A DNA stretch of 64,000 bases from contig NZ_JAGJEH010000006.1 in NCBI RefSeq assembly GCF_018100925.1, forward strand, positions 248,001 to 312,000. The letters run 5' to 3'. Origin of the DNA: Pseudoalteromonas luteoviolacea. GTDB lineage: Bacteria; Pseudomonadota; Gammaproteobacteria; Enterobacterales; Alteromonadaceae. The stretch's first letter is position 1, and each line of letters begins with the position of its first letter. The notes under the pieces were generated by a model. The model had not been told where the DNA came from and ran no database searches. It saw only the letters and a list, made by a program, of their open reading frames with translations. Shown here one piece after another: positions 16,628 through 25,586 of the stretch. The position numbers and the translations under genes are program-made.

Positions 16628-18340
16628 CTATAGACTCAAAGGCAAGACAACAGGTTTGCCTACATCGCCCGGCTTTAACCAAGGTATTGTAATATAACTC
16701 GGATATTGCGGCTGATGTAATATTTGTATGTCAGCAACGTGCGCTTGTTTCATTGTCTGAAATGCAACGGGTAAGGCGCTGTTAAAATGCTTTTGTCGAT
16801 GCCACTGTGATGAGCGTATAACAAATTGCAATTTACACCCTTTTTCTATGTTGCGTGCCACCCAATCAAAGTCTTTAAACTTAATCAAAAAAGGCACGTT
16901 ACTGGGCGTTGAAACGGGATTAGTTAAACTGTCACGATATTTTGCCCGTTTACGCGCCTTACTTAATAACCGAGGGCGACTGTTTGTACACACCTCAAAT
17001 GCATCAAGATAAAAATCACTATCTGCCACGTTCATTGTTAACCAAACCTCAGCTTCCAAACGACCGAAAAGTACCTTGTCACGGTCCAAAGGTTTGGTTT
17101 CAAATATCACATACCCCTCGTACTCACTGGGCAAGTTAACTGAGCCTGTCATATCTAACGACATTGGTAATGCTATTGGCTTAGTCGGGTCATAGCGATA
17201 CCTGCTCACAGTTTGCACTTCCCCTTGAATCTGTAACGATTGCAAAGGTAAGTGTTCGACATCAGATCCCGACTTCAAGTGTGTCTGTCCAACCCACAGC
17301 CCAGAAGCTTGGATATAGTGCATCACAAGCGAGTCCAAATAGGCGGGCTTAGCCTCGCCTTTTAGCGTCCAATTAAACCAGTCTAAGTGAATTTTAAACA
17401 TGTCGAGCATACTGGGAGGGAGAAAATACGCTTCATGCACATGGCTTTTTGGTTTGCGAGTGCCACTGTGATCCCACGGCCCGACTATCAAATAATGCTC
17501 AGAGCGGGCTAACTGATTGCCCCACTGTTGGTGATTTTTAAAATACCGCAACGTGCCTCGTTGATCGCCATCATAGTGACCCGTTATAGACAATATAGGT
17601 GTAGTTATAGCAGCATAATCTTGTTGCTTAGGCACCATTGTCTGCCAATACTCATCATAGCTTGGGTGCGCAAGCCAAGTCTGATATACATCAGATAAAT
17701 GCGTCGCATTTTTATCGAAATCCTTGAATCTTGTACCGCTATTTTTTTGTCGTAAATAAGTTTGTTGCCACCTATCTCCATTGCCATAACGTTTGTTTTG
17801 GCCATTGGACAAAACAAAATCTAACCATGAAATTGTGTAGTCAGAAAAAATATTATTACCCATTGGGAAGTCATATCCAGGGTAAACTGAGGCAATGGCA
17901 ATCATTGACTGTAATGAGGGTGGTCGATATTTTTGTATCGCCCATTGCGCAAAGCCACGATATGAGCCACCCAATGTGCCCACTAGTCCATTACTCATTG
18001 GAAGTTTTGCGAGGTACTCAATTACATCGTAACCATCACGGCCTTCGTCAATAAAAGGGGTAAATACGCCGTTTGATTCACCTAAACCCCGACTATCCAC
18101 AGCGACAAAGATATAGCCATGCTTACTAAAGTAGCGCCCTCTTTGCTGCGCTTCACTTTTGCCATAGGGTGTAAACTGTACAATAACTGGAAACTTTTTA
18201 TCGCGATTGGGTGAAGAAGTAGGCGTGTAAATCGTTGCAGCCAACTCAGTTTTATCACGAACTGGGATCCTCAAATCCTTTACCTCTAATGCCATTAACT
18301 GAAAACTAGAAAGCACAATCAACAATGCGACGAAATACAT
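16628..18340 (-). CDS. CocE/NonD-family hydrolase (X-Pro dipeptidyl-peptidase S15-like)
   Basis: The 570-residue product has a signal peptide (MYFVALLIVLSSFQLMA). Its alpha/beta hydrolase domain carries VDSRGLGESNG, the nucleophile motif GGSYRG with Ser126, and the GHYDGD and GPWDHSG segments holding the acid and His. The C-terminal part (from about 340) looks like the beta jelly roll of X-Pro dipeptidyl-peptidases and cocaine esterase. Members are peptidases, acyl esterases or amidases; the substrate is not evident. The start at 18340 follows AAAGGGA; a frame from 18403 would hide the signal peptide. It converges with the preceding gene, with three bases between the stop codons. Confidence 0.85.
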   Translation of the reverse strand: MYFVALLIVLSSFQLMALEVKDLRIPVRDKTELAATIYTPTSSPNRDKKFPVIVQFTPYGKSEAQQRGRYFSKHGYIFVAVDSRGLGESNGVFTPFIDEGRDGYDVIEYLAKLPMSNGLVGTLGGSYRGFAQWAIQKYRPPSLQSMIAIASVYPGYDFPMGNNIFSDYTISWLDFVLSNGQNKRYGNGDRWQQTYLRQKNSGTRFKDFDKNATHLSDVYQTWLAHPSYDEYWQTMVPKQQDYAAITTPILSITGHYDGDQRGTLRYFKNHQQWGNQLARSEHYLIVGPWDHSGTRKPKSHVHEAYFLPPSMLDMFKIHLDWFNWTLKGEAKPAYLDSLVMHYIQASGLWVGQTHLKSGSDVEHLPLQSLQIQGEVQTVSRYRYDPTKPIALPMSLDMTGSVNLPSEYEGYVIFETKPLDRDKVLFGRLEAEVWLTMNVADSDFYLDAFEVCTNSRPRLLSKARKRAKYRDSLTNPVSTPSNVPFLIKFKDFDWVARNIEKGCKLQFVIRSSQWHRQKHFNSALPVAFQTMKQAHVADIQILHQPQYPSYITIPWLKPGDVGKPVVLPLSL

Positions 18341-18557
18341 AATTAGTCCCTTTATCAACACCACTAATAGATATGGTATAACATAACCAAAATAACATAA
18401 CAAACCTCTCTCGATTAGCTACATACGTGCTACCCCCTTTATTCATTGGTAAAAACACACTCATGCATACGTATTCACAACAAAAATTTTACAAAGGTGC
18501 TACTTTAGTTATTTTCATTGCTGATAAAACTCAACCATTGTTTTGCAAGGAACTGTC
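18341..18557. other. Divergent gap before the amylase gene
   Basis: This is a 217-base region between the divergent hydrolase and amylase genes. It contains the ribosome binding site AAGGA for the amylase at 18547-18551. I see no convincing promoter or operator motif, and short frames here lack coding character. Confidence 0.3.
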
Positions 18558-20657
18558 ATGCTCGAAATTACCAATAAGTCACTCAGACTGCACACCCGCT
18601 TCAAGACCCGACATATAATAACTAGTACTCTGTTATCCCTCGTCTCCCACTTATGCATCGCCACTGACGATGTGATGCTACAAGGGTTTTATTGGGATGT
18701 GCCAGTAGATGAAAAAAACAAAAATGGTATTTGGTGGGATCACCTTGCTGAACAGGCTCCTATACTAGAAAAAGCTGGATTTTCCAGCATTTGGATCCCA
18801 CCTCCATCAAAAGGGAATTGGGGGATCATTGACATGGGTTATGGTGTTTACGACCACTATGACTTAGGCCGCTACTTGCAAAAGGGCAGCATCGAAACCC
18901 GCTTTGGCAGCCAAGCTGAACTCACCAATATGATAGGTAAACTGCAACAGCACAACATTCACGTATATGCAGATGTAGTGTTGAACCATATTTATAGCAA
19001 CGAACAAGATAGTGAAATAAACCCGGCGGTAAAAGCCTACGCACTTGGTAAGGCCCATCAGCACCAATATGTGGCCTACCCGAGTAATGAAATCAGCTGG
19101 CAGCTCAAAGATGTACAAGGGAGGGTGTTCATTAAAATTCAAGGCTATGGCTCAACAATGCCATGGCAGCACAACCTCACCAGCAGAGGGTATACCCTAT
19201 CTATTACAGATGCCAAGCACTCCGTCACCTCAAATGCGATCCATCGCGAACAAGAGCCCAATGATGGTCACTTCTCCGCAATTAGGCCCGGAAGCAATGC
19301 ATTTTCTGGATTGAATACAACCATAAGAGGTCAAATTTTTGATCAAACAGATATCGACGAATACTGGCTAGACGTACCTGAAAAACAGAGTTTATATCTT
19401 AGCCTCAGTGCCAAACAAGGCGATCCTAGCAGCCAACTAGGTTGGACTGATGCACCGCAAACTAACGGCTTTTTACCCATTGAGGTCTGGCAACAAAGTA
19501 CACCCAATAGCCCAGCTATAAATATCACTCACAGCAATTTATTTGCTTATACCAATACACGTATAGCCCCTCCTCAGCGCGAGGCTGACGGTAACTACCC
19601 AAACAGTGATGACGGCTGGCGGTATCATGATTTTCACCCTGTTGATGGCGATGATTGGCTTGGTGAAATGGGTAATGACGAAGTGATCACCAATACCAAG
19701 TTTTTTGGCAATGATACCAACACCTTTTCACCTCGAGTGCAGCAAAAGCTGATCGACTGGGGAAAATGGCTTAAAACCGAGCACAATTTTGATGGTTTTC
19801 GCCTAGATTTCGTACGCGGCTTTCAACCAGAGTTTGCCGCAAAATGGATGAATAACCTACCTAAGCACAATGGCAAACAGCCATTTGTTGTCGCTGAATA
19901 CTGGGGCGGTGACAGTAGCATAAAATCTTGGGTAGATGCAGTGCAAATTGCTGGCGCCGATGTCGATGCATTTGACTTCCCCTTAAAGTCCGTGCTTACA
20001 CAAATGACCAATCAAAACCAAAATTTTGACATGCGTGCACTCAATCATGCAGGGCTGGTAAGAAATGACCGAGGACACCAATTGCCGGGCACGTCAGTGG
20101 TCACCTTTGTCGAAAACCATGATACAGGAAAAGAGCATGATAAATGGGTGAGCAAAGACCACAAACTTGCCTATGCCTACATCCTCAGCCATGAAGGCAA
20201 ACCAACGGTGTTTTACTCTCATTATTATGGTGTAAAGCAATACGATTATCATGATCCAAACAAAACCATCACAGCGCCCGCAGGCTTAAAGCAAGACATC
20301 AACAAACTCATGTTTGCTCGCAATACCTATATGGATGGTGGGTTAGCAGTTTTATCACAAATTGGTGCTCCTTATGGTGATGCCCAACATGTATATGTTG
20401 CAAGGCGGTTCGGAAAACGACAAAAACAAGGGGCCATTGTGGTGTTAAACAACCATGATACTCAGCGCAAAGGGCTTTGGGTTACTACACACGCCACTGG
20501 GTTTAGTAATTTAGCCGGGCAAACCTTAGTCAATGCCTTTGACTCCGATGATATTGTCACTATCTATGAAGATGGCAGGGGCTATTTTAGCGCACCAAGT
20601 CGTGATTACACCATTTATGTACCACAAGGTGACTTACAGACTTATCCAGAAAATTAA
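18558..20657 (+). CDS. Secreted GH13 alpha-amylase with inserted PPC-like domain
   Basis: The 699-residue protein carries the four GH13 signatures: DVVLNH, GFRLDFVRG with nucleophile Asp417, VAEYWGG with acid/base Glu447, and FVENHDTG with Asp522. The GFRLDFVRG form resembles maltotetraose-forming and plant-type amylases. An N-terminal hydrophobic stretch after basic residues (RHIITSTLLSLVSHLCIA) indicates export. Between the third strand and the nucleophile there is a large insertion (about residues 165-345). It includes EPNDG and a beta-rich run ending DEYWLDVPEKQSLYLSLSA, which resembles a PPC (bacterial pre-peptidase C-terminal) domain. The ATG at 18558 has AAGGA six bases upstream. It hydrolyses alpha-1,4-glucans. 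Confidence 0.9.
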   Translation: MLEITNKSLRLHTRFKTRHIITSTLLSLVSHLCIATDDVMLQGFYWDVPVDEKNKNGIWWDHLAEQAPILEKAGFSSIWIPPPSKGNWGIIDMGYGVYDHYDLGRYLQKGSIETRFGSQAELTNMIGKLQQHNIHVYADVVLNHIYSNEQDSEINPAVKAYALGKAHQHQYVAYPSNEISWQLKDVQGRVFIKIQGYGSTMPWQHNLTSRGYTLSITDAKHSVTSNAIHREQEPNDGHFSAIRPGSNAFSGLNTTIRGQIFDQTDIDEYWLDVPEKQSLYLSLSAKQGDPSSQLGWTDAPQTNGFLPIEVWQQSTPNSPAINITHSNLFAYTNTRIAPPQREADGNYPNSDDGWRYHDFHPVDGDDWLGEMGNDEVITNTKFFGNDTNTFSPRVQQKLIDWGKWLKTEHNFDGFRLDFVRGFQPEFAAKWMNNLPKHNGKQPFVVAEYWGGDSSIKSWVDAVQIAGADVDAFDFPLKSVLTQMTNQNQNFDMRALNHAGLVRNDRGHQLPGTSVVTFVENHDTGKEHDKWVSKDHKLAYAYILSHEGKPTVFYSHYYGVKQYDYHDPNKTITAPAGLKQDINKLMFARNTYMDGGLAVLSQIGAPYGDAQHVYVARRFGKRQKQGAIVVLNNHDTQRKGLWVTTHATGFSNLAGQTLVNAFDSDDIVTIYEDGRGYFSAPSRDYTIYVPQGDLQTYPEN

Positions 20658-20663
20658 ATATGA

Positions 20664-20691
20664 ATGGCCACACGACTTACAGTGCGGCCAT
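20664..20691. terminator. Hairpin between convergent amylase and LysR genes
   Basis: ATGGCC-A-CAC (20664-20673) pairs with GTG-C-GGCCAT (20682-20691) across one mismatch. It lies directly between the two stop codons. The plus side continues CTATTT. Confidence 0.5.
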
Positions 20692-21564
20692 CTATTTACC
20701 CATCCCGTGTGCAAGCTGACTTTCTATTGCTTCTAAGCACACTTTTACACTCAGTGGTACTTGTTTGTCGAACGTATGCAAAGCAAACACAGGGTTGAGC
20801 GGCAATTTATAGTGAGGAAAAACTTCAGCTAAGTGCGCAGCATACTCAGAATACTTAAACGCTGGGATCAAACCAATGCCCGCGCCTTGGCAAATCAGAG
20901 TCATACATGTATCAAATGAATTGGCAACACAGCTTGGTGTGGCTGAAAACCTTTTTTCACTCCCCTCAGAAGAGGTGAACACATGTTCAATGTCCGTTCC
21001 CTGCCAAACATTGGCGATATATCTCAGTTGCTGCGGTGGGTAGGCCGAAAGTAATTGTGGTGCGCCACATAAGACATCTCTAAACTCACCGATTTTTCGT
21101 TGTTTAGCATCGCTATTTTGAGATCGTCCAACGCGGATCGCCAAATCAATATTTTGCGCCTGCAGATCCAACTGTTGATCATCGGCAATCAACTCTAACT
21201 GCAATTCAGGATAGTGAACACATATTTGAGCCAGTGCAGGTGCTACCAACGTAGTCATCAATACATTTGGCGCTGTGATCCTTAGCTTCCCTTTTACTTC
21301 TTGATTAAACTGTGCCGCTTCAAGCCATGCCACTTGGGCGGTTTGATTGATTAATTTACACTGCGCATAAAAACACTCCCCCGCAGCGGTCAAGCTTTGT
21401 TTTCGGGTCGTACGCTTGAGCAAAGTCACGCCCAACTCCTGCTCAAGTACTTTTAAGTGCTGACTTAACACCGATTTAGACAGCCCCAAATCAGTGGCTG
21501 CGGCAGTGATGGAGCCACATTCGACGATATGGGCAAATAGTGACATATGGCGCAATTTATTCAT
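20692..21564 (-). CDS. LysR-family transcriptional regulator
   Basis: The 290-residue protein has the LysR winged helix at residues 3-62 (MSLFAHIVECGSITAAATDL, LSQHLKVLEQELGVTLLKR) and a periplasmic-binding-like effector domain after about 90 (LRITAPNVLMTTLVAPAL). The pattern places it in the AaeR/DmlR-like branch that often regulates a divergent neighbour. That neighbour, 101 bases away, is a SnoaL-like protein. A palindrome at 21635-21648 is a candidate binding site. The effector is unknown. Confidence 0.88.
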   Translation of the reverse strand: MNKLRHMSLFAHIVECGSITAAATDLGLSKSVLSQHLKVLEQELGVTLLKRTTRKQSLTAAGECFYAQCKLINQTAQVAWLEAAQFNQEVKGKLRITAPNVLMTTLVAPALAQICVHYPELQLELIADDQQLDLQAQNIDLAIRVGRSQNSDAKQRKIGEFRDVLCGAPQLLSAYPPQQLRYIANVWQGTDIEHVFTSSEGSEKRFSATPSCVANSFDTCMTLICQGAGIGLIPAFKYSEYAAHLAEVFPHYKLPLNPVFALHTFDKQVPLSVKVCLEAIESQLAHGMGK

Positions 21565-21634
21565 TGATTGTTCTTCTCAGCTAAACAATTTGTTCTATTT
21601 ACGTTGTTTTTCTAATTTAATTAAACCTCTAAGC

Positions 21635-21648
21635 TTAAACAAGTTTAA
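21635..21648. promoter_or_regulatory. Palindrome TTAAAC-AA-GTTTAA in LysR/SnoaL gap
   Basis: A perfect 14-base inverted repeat lies 18 bases upstream of the SnoaL-like start codon, in the divergent gap. It could be a LysR or other operator, by location and symmetry only. Confidence 0.4.
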
Positions 21649-21665
21649 ATTAGCGGAGCATCATC

Positions 21666-22043
21666 ATGAACACGGACCCAACACCATTAGCCCAATGTAA
21701 AGCTGGCATCGCAGCTTGGCAACAAGCGTTTAACCGCCAAGATGCACAAGCCTGTGCAATGCAATACACCCGAGACGCTATTATGGAAGCAAAACCATTT
21801 GGCGTATTTCATGGCAGAGAACAAATTGCCCAGTTCTGGCAAGACATCATAGATCAAGGCTTTCACAGTGTTGACTACAGTGATGTTGATTGGCAGCCAT
21901 CCCCTGAAGGTGGTTTTATCTTAACCTCTAAATGGACCATGAATAAAGCGTATGGTGTCGTTCATAGAGAACACTGGATTGTAGAGCAGGATGGACTTGC
22001 ACGTCTGGTATATGACGAATTTGAAGTGTTAGGTGAAAAATAA
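21666..22043 (+). CDS. SnoaL/NTF2-like small protein
   Basis: This 125-residue protein has the conical NTF2-like fold pattern: an N-terminal helix AWQQAFNRQDAQACAMQYTRDA, then AKPFGVFHGREQIAQFWQDII, followed by beta strands (ILTSKWTMNKAYG, REHWIVEQDG). The family includes ketosteroid-isomerase-like enzymes and ligand-binding proteins without conserved catalysis; the activity here is unknown. There is no signal peptide. It is divergent from a LysR gene that probably controls it. The start has GCGGAG upstream. Confidence 0.8.
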   Translation: MNTDPTPLAQCKAGIAAWQQAFNRQDAQACAMQYTRDAIMEAKPFGVFHGREQIAQFWQDIIDQGFHSVDYSDVDWQPSPEGGFILTSKWTMNKAYGVVHREHWIVEQDGLARLVYDEFEVLGEK

Positions 22044-22053
22044 CGACACTATA

Positions 22054-22080
22054 TTTAGGCCGAGATAAACCCGGCCTAAA
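22054..22080. terminator. Hairpin between SnoaL-like gene and creA
   Basis: TTTAGGCCG (22054-22062) pairs perfectly with CGGCCTAAA (22072-22080) over a 9-base loop between two convergent genes. It lacks a strong T tract on either side. Confidence 0.5.
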
Positions 22081-22084
22081 AAGG

Positions 22085-22552
22085 TTATTTGGACGACAAC
22101 GACGGCGTCACATAGGCTTGCGTCCCCCACAGTGGCACTGTCGACAAACTGTGTTTAAAGCTCCCTGAGGTTTCTTTAGTACTATAAGATAAGTACATGA
22201 TTGTTTGGCTTTTGGCATCATAAATACGACGTACTTTCATCGCTTTTAAAAATATACTTTTGGATTTTTTAAACACCACTTCGCCTGATTTTGACTTGTC
22301 AATTTTAGCTATCATGGCCGGGGTAATTTCACCTGTTTGTCGGCAAGAAATAGAACTGTCACTGGGATCAGACAAACTCAAATCCGCCTCGATGCTGGCA
22401 ACATGACAAGTTACGCCCGTCACCACAGGATCAACCATAGAATCTAGCTTAATATCCTTGAGTGTAAACAACCCCAAAGAAACATCGCCAACCTCACTGT
22501 CAGAGCAACCAGCAAGTAAAAGTGCCGCAGCAAACGCAATGTGTTTTTTCAT
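22085..22552 (-). CDS. creA: CreA-family protein with lipoprotein signal
   Basis: The 155-residue product matches CreA (COG3045) along its length: a G-x-V-S start, DPVVTGVTCHVA, SISCRQTGEI, SGEVVFKKSKSIF, KVRRIYDAKSQTIMYLSYS and SAVPLWG-like STVPLWG. Unlike E. coli CreA, it starts with a lipobox (LLLAGC, Cys16), so it should be lipidated. The molecular role of CreA is not established. It converges with the SnoaL-like gene and is divergent from a beta-barrel lipoprotein gene 200 bases away. Confidence 0.85.
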   Translation of the reverse strand: MKKHIAFAAALLLAGCSDSEVGDVSLGLFTLKDIKLDSMVDPVVTGVTCHVASIEADLSLSDPSDSSISCRQTGEITPAMIAKIDKSKSGEVVFKKSKSIFLKAMKVRRIYDAKSQTIMYLSYSTKETSGSFKHSLSTVPLWGTQAYVTPSLSSK

Positions 22553-22752
22553 TTTTTATCCTTTCATCAAATGTCAGTAAACATATGGCTTCAGCAACAC
22601 CTTACCATACGTCCCACAATCCCATAGTAAAGAGTGGGAAGTTTCATGAAGTAATTAATTTTTCCTCAATATTGTTGCTATTACAGGAAAAATAGATACC
22701 ATCCCGCTTTATTAATAGTAATCATTACCTAATATAAAATGGGACTAAAAAT

Positions 22753-23520
22753 ATGAAAAAGTGCGCAGCTGCTTTTGCTTCTACACTGGTACTGACAGGC
22801 TGTTTCACAACACCACCGGAGTCAGATATAGGTTCGGTACGTTTCGATAACCCAGAAGTTCACGGCCAACCTCTGAATGTAAAGATGGCAATTGGCTTAG
22901 ATGAGGGACAACCCATTACCATTAGTGATACCTCACGGGAGTCCGATGATATCGACGGCTACGCCAGTTTAGAGGTGTCATTAGGCGGCGGCTTTGCAGC
23001 CAAAGTACAAACGGGTAAAGCGCTCAAAACCACTTTGATATACCAGTTTTCCGGACAGCACGCTGAATCAGCACAGAAAGGCAATATCTCTCATGCTATC
23101 ACATTAGCCTATCTCTCTGACAAAGAGTCTGGTACCTATTTCAAAAATGCCGAGATTTCTTACCAAGATGATAGAAGCGATTGGAAATTGGACCATGACC
23201 TGATTGATATCGCTTGGGTCTCTGGCTACCGCTTTTCTCCAGATGCATTACTGTACGGCAGTATATTTTATCAAACCGGTGAAATTGACGGCGCATACTA
23301 CAGCTCAATATTCACTCGCTGCGATGGTAGACACGCTCCAGAATGCGAGGTCGGCACATTTGAAGATGATGGCTCTGCCTATGGCCTCAGTGTCAGCTTT
23401 GAGTATGCGTTTACCAATCACTTTTTAGGCTCAGTCGAGTTGGTGCATAATCGCTCAAATTGGTTTAATAGAAACAAAAATGACACCTTAACCAATTTCA
23501 ATTTGATTTATCAATTCTAA
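22753..23520 (+). CDS. Putative outer-membrane beta-barrel with lipobox
   Basis: This 255-residue protein begins MKKCAAAFASTLVLTGC with a lipobox and Cys17. Alternating amphipathic strands follow (YASLEVSLGGGFAAKVQTG, KTTLIYQFSGQ, ALLYGSIFYQTGEI, YGLSVSFEYAF, SVELVHNRSNW) and it ends in YQF, the aromatic C-terminus recognised by the BAM machinery. I do not recognise the family. A barrel that is also lipidated is less common. The stop overlaps the convergent ABC exporter stop by four bases. Function unknown. Confidence 0.65.
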   Translation: MKKCAAAFASTLVLTGCFTTPPESDIGSVRFDNPEVHGQPLNVKMAIGLDEGQPITISDTSRESDDIDGYASLEVSLGGGFAAKVQTGKALKTTLIYQFSGQHAESAQKGNISHAITLAYLSDKESGTYFKNAEISYQDDRSDWKLDHDLIDIAWVSGYRFSPDALLYGSIFYQTGEIDGAYYSSIFTRCDGRHAPECEVGTFEDDGSAYGLSVSFEYAFTNHFLGSVELVHNRSNWFNRNKNDTLTNFNLIYQF

Positions 23521-25310
23521 GCGGTTGACGCATTCACAGTCTGCGCTTTATCAAACTGTAATTCACATAGACGTTGATAAAGCTCAGACTGTGCCAGCAA
23601 GTCCTGATGCGTCCCTGAGTCAACAATTTGCCCTTTGTCCATCACCACAATTAGATCTGCATGGGTCACGGTCGCCAAACGGTGTGCGATGATCAAAGTC
23701 GTTCTGTGTAGCATCAACTCATTGAGCGCTGCTTGAACATGAAATTCACTTTGGGCATCCAATGCACTGGTTGCTTCATCCAATAATAATACTTCTGGAT
23801 CTTTTAAAATCGCACGGGCAATAGCAATACGCTGCTTTTGACCACCAGATAGCCTCACACCTTGTTCACCCAAAAAACTATCATACCCTTCTGGTAGCTG
23901 CTCAATAAAATCATGAGCATGGGCGCGCTTTGCCGCCTCAATTACCTGTTCATCCGATGCATCAGGGTTGCCATAGCGAATGTTGTGCCAGACATTAGAG
24001 CTAAATAACACCGGGTGTTGGGGTACCATCCCCATACAATGACGTAGGTCAGTCAGTGCCAACTGCGTTAACGCTTCATTGTTGAACATTATGTCGCCTT
24101 TTTGCGGATCATAAAAACGCTGTAACAACTCAAATAAAGTGGTTTTCCCGGCACCTGAAGGACCAACCAAAGCGACGATTTTACCTTTTGGAATTGACAG
24201 GTTAATTCCCTTTAGCGCAGCGGAATCAGGTCTTGACGGGTAATAAAAGTCTACTTGGTTAAAAGCAATACTGATCTCATTGCCATGCTGCATCGGTTTT
24301 GGGTTGGCGGCATTTTTTATTTCACTGTCAATTTGTAACAACTCTAGCAATCGACTTGCGGCCCCCGCTGCACGCTGCAGCTCACCATACACCTCAGCGA
24401 TGGTTGCCACAGACATGGCGACCATAATGGCATAAAATATAAATGCGCCTAACTCACCACCAGTCATGCGTCCTTCTAGTACATCCATACCGCCGACCCA
24501 CAACATAATGCTAATTGCGCCAAAGGTAAGAAAAATCACCGCCGCAATTAAAAATGAGCGCTGTTTGATACTTTGTCTGGCTACATTAAAGGCTTTTTCA
24601 ACTTCGCCACCAAATGCCTGCTTTTCTTTTTCTTCGTGGGTATAGCTTTGGACTACTTTAATATGCTGAATAATTTCACCGGCATACGTACTAATATCCG
24701 CAATGGCACTTTGGTTATTTTCAGAGAGTTTTCGCACCCGTTTGCCAAATATCATGATCGGCACCAAAGTAAGAGGTACACAGGTGATCACCAACAAGGT
24801 CAGTTTTAAATTGGTGATCAATAACATGATCAGCCCACCAATTAGTACCAGAGAGCTGCGCAGTGCCATGGAAAACGAAGAACCAACAATAGACTGCAAT
24901 AAAGTCGTATCTGTTGTTAGCCTAGACATCATCTCACCGCTGCGGTTTTCTTCAAAGTAACTGGGATGAAGATGAACGATTTGTTTGAATACCGCTTTAC
25001 GAATATCACCACTTACCCGCTCGCCTAGCCAACTCATTAAGTAAAAGCGACAAAAAGTGCCTACTGCAACCAAAGATATCAGCACCACCAAGCCTGTGAT
25101 TGCCTGCGTTAACTGCGCTTTGGACCCTGCGATAAAACCACTATCAATAACAAACTTAACGCCTTGCCCGATAGAAAGGTTGAGCCCTGCGGTAATTAAC
25201 AGCACCAATAGGGCCAGCATCGCAACCCATTTATAGGGTTTAACAAAGGAAACAATCGGCAATAAACTCGCAATTGCCTTTTGTGGTTTTTGATTGTTTG
25301 AATTACTCAA
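23517..25310 (-). CDS. ABC exporter, fused membrane and ATPase domains (MsbA-related)
   Basis: This is a half-transporter of about 597 residues. A six-span membrane domain (residues about 20-310) precedes an ATPase with Walker A GPSGAGKTT, Q-loop, signature LSGGQKQR, Walker B VLLLDEATSALD and switch His (IIAHRL). It fits the MsbA-related lipid/multidrug exporter class; it has no C39 peptidase domain, so it is not a GG-peptide processing exporter. I favour the TTG at 25310, preceded by TAGGA; a GTG at 25337 is the alternative. It is a single gene. The substrate is unknown. Confidence 0.88.
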   Translation of the reverse strand: MSNSNNQKPQKAIASLLPIVSFVKPYKWVAMLALLVLLITAGLNLSIGQGVKFVIDSGFIAGSKAQLTQAITGLVVLISLVAVGTFCRFYLMSWLGERVSGDIRKAVFKQIVHLHPSYFEENRSGEMMSRLTTDTTLLQSIVGSSFSMALRSSLVLIGGLIMLLITNLKLTLLVITCVPLTLVPIMIFGKRVRKLSENNQSAIADISTYAGEIIQHIKVVQSYTHEEKEKQAFGGEVEKAFNVARQSIKQRSFLIAAVIFLTFGAISIMLWVGGMDVLEGRMTGGELGAFIFYAIMVAMSVATIAEVYGELQRAAGAASRLLELLQIDSEIKNAANPKPMQHGNEISIAFNQVDFYYPSRPDSAALKGINLSIPKGKIVALVGPSGAGKTTLFELLQRFYDPQKGDIMFNNEALTQLALTDLRHCMGMVPQHPVLFSSNVWHNIRYGNPDASDEQVIEAAKRAHAHDFIEQLPEGYDSFLGEQGVRLSGGQKQRIAIARAILKDPEVLLLDEATSALDAQSEFHVQAALNELMLHRTTLIIAHRLATVTHADLIVVMDKGQIVDSGTHQDLLAQSELYQRLCELQFDKAQTVNASTA

Positions 25311-25586
25311 ATTAGTTCCTATATGGCTGTTCCACACAGCCTATGGCTAAATAAAATGCGCTGTTTATAGAGTAAGTGTGCCATATTCAAGCAATCAATA
25401 AAAAGTACACAGCTCGGGTTTTAAGTCATTAGAGTGCTACAAAACGTAACAAGACAGATGCGCTTGTTATCTCAGCTCGAAAAATAAAGCTTAAAATATC
25501 TCCAATTTACATATAGAATAAGTTATAACAAAAAAGAATATAAACTCAATGGTGGAACTCGCATCATACAAGAGGAGCGATAGAAA

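Noticed and set aside
23517..25310. ABC exporter as the dedicated exporter for the GG-leader peptides
   Set aside because: It lacks an N-terminal C39 peptidase domain and is 13 to 19 kb from either peptide gene, so no specific link is supported.
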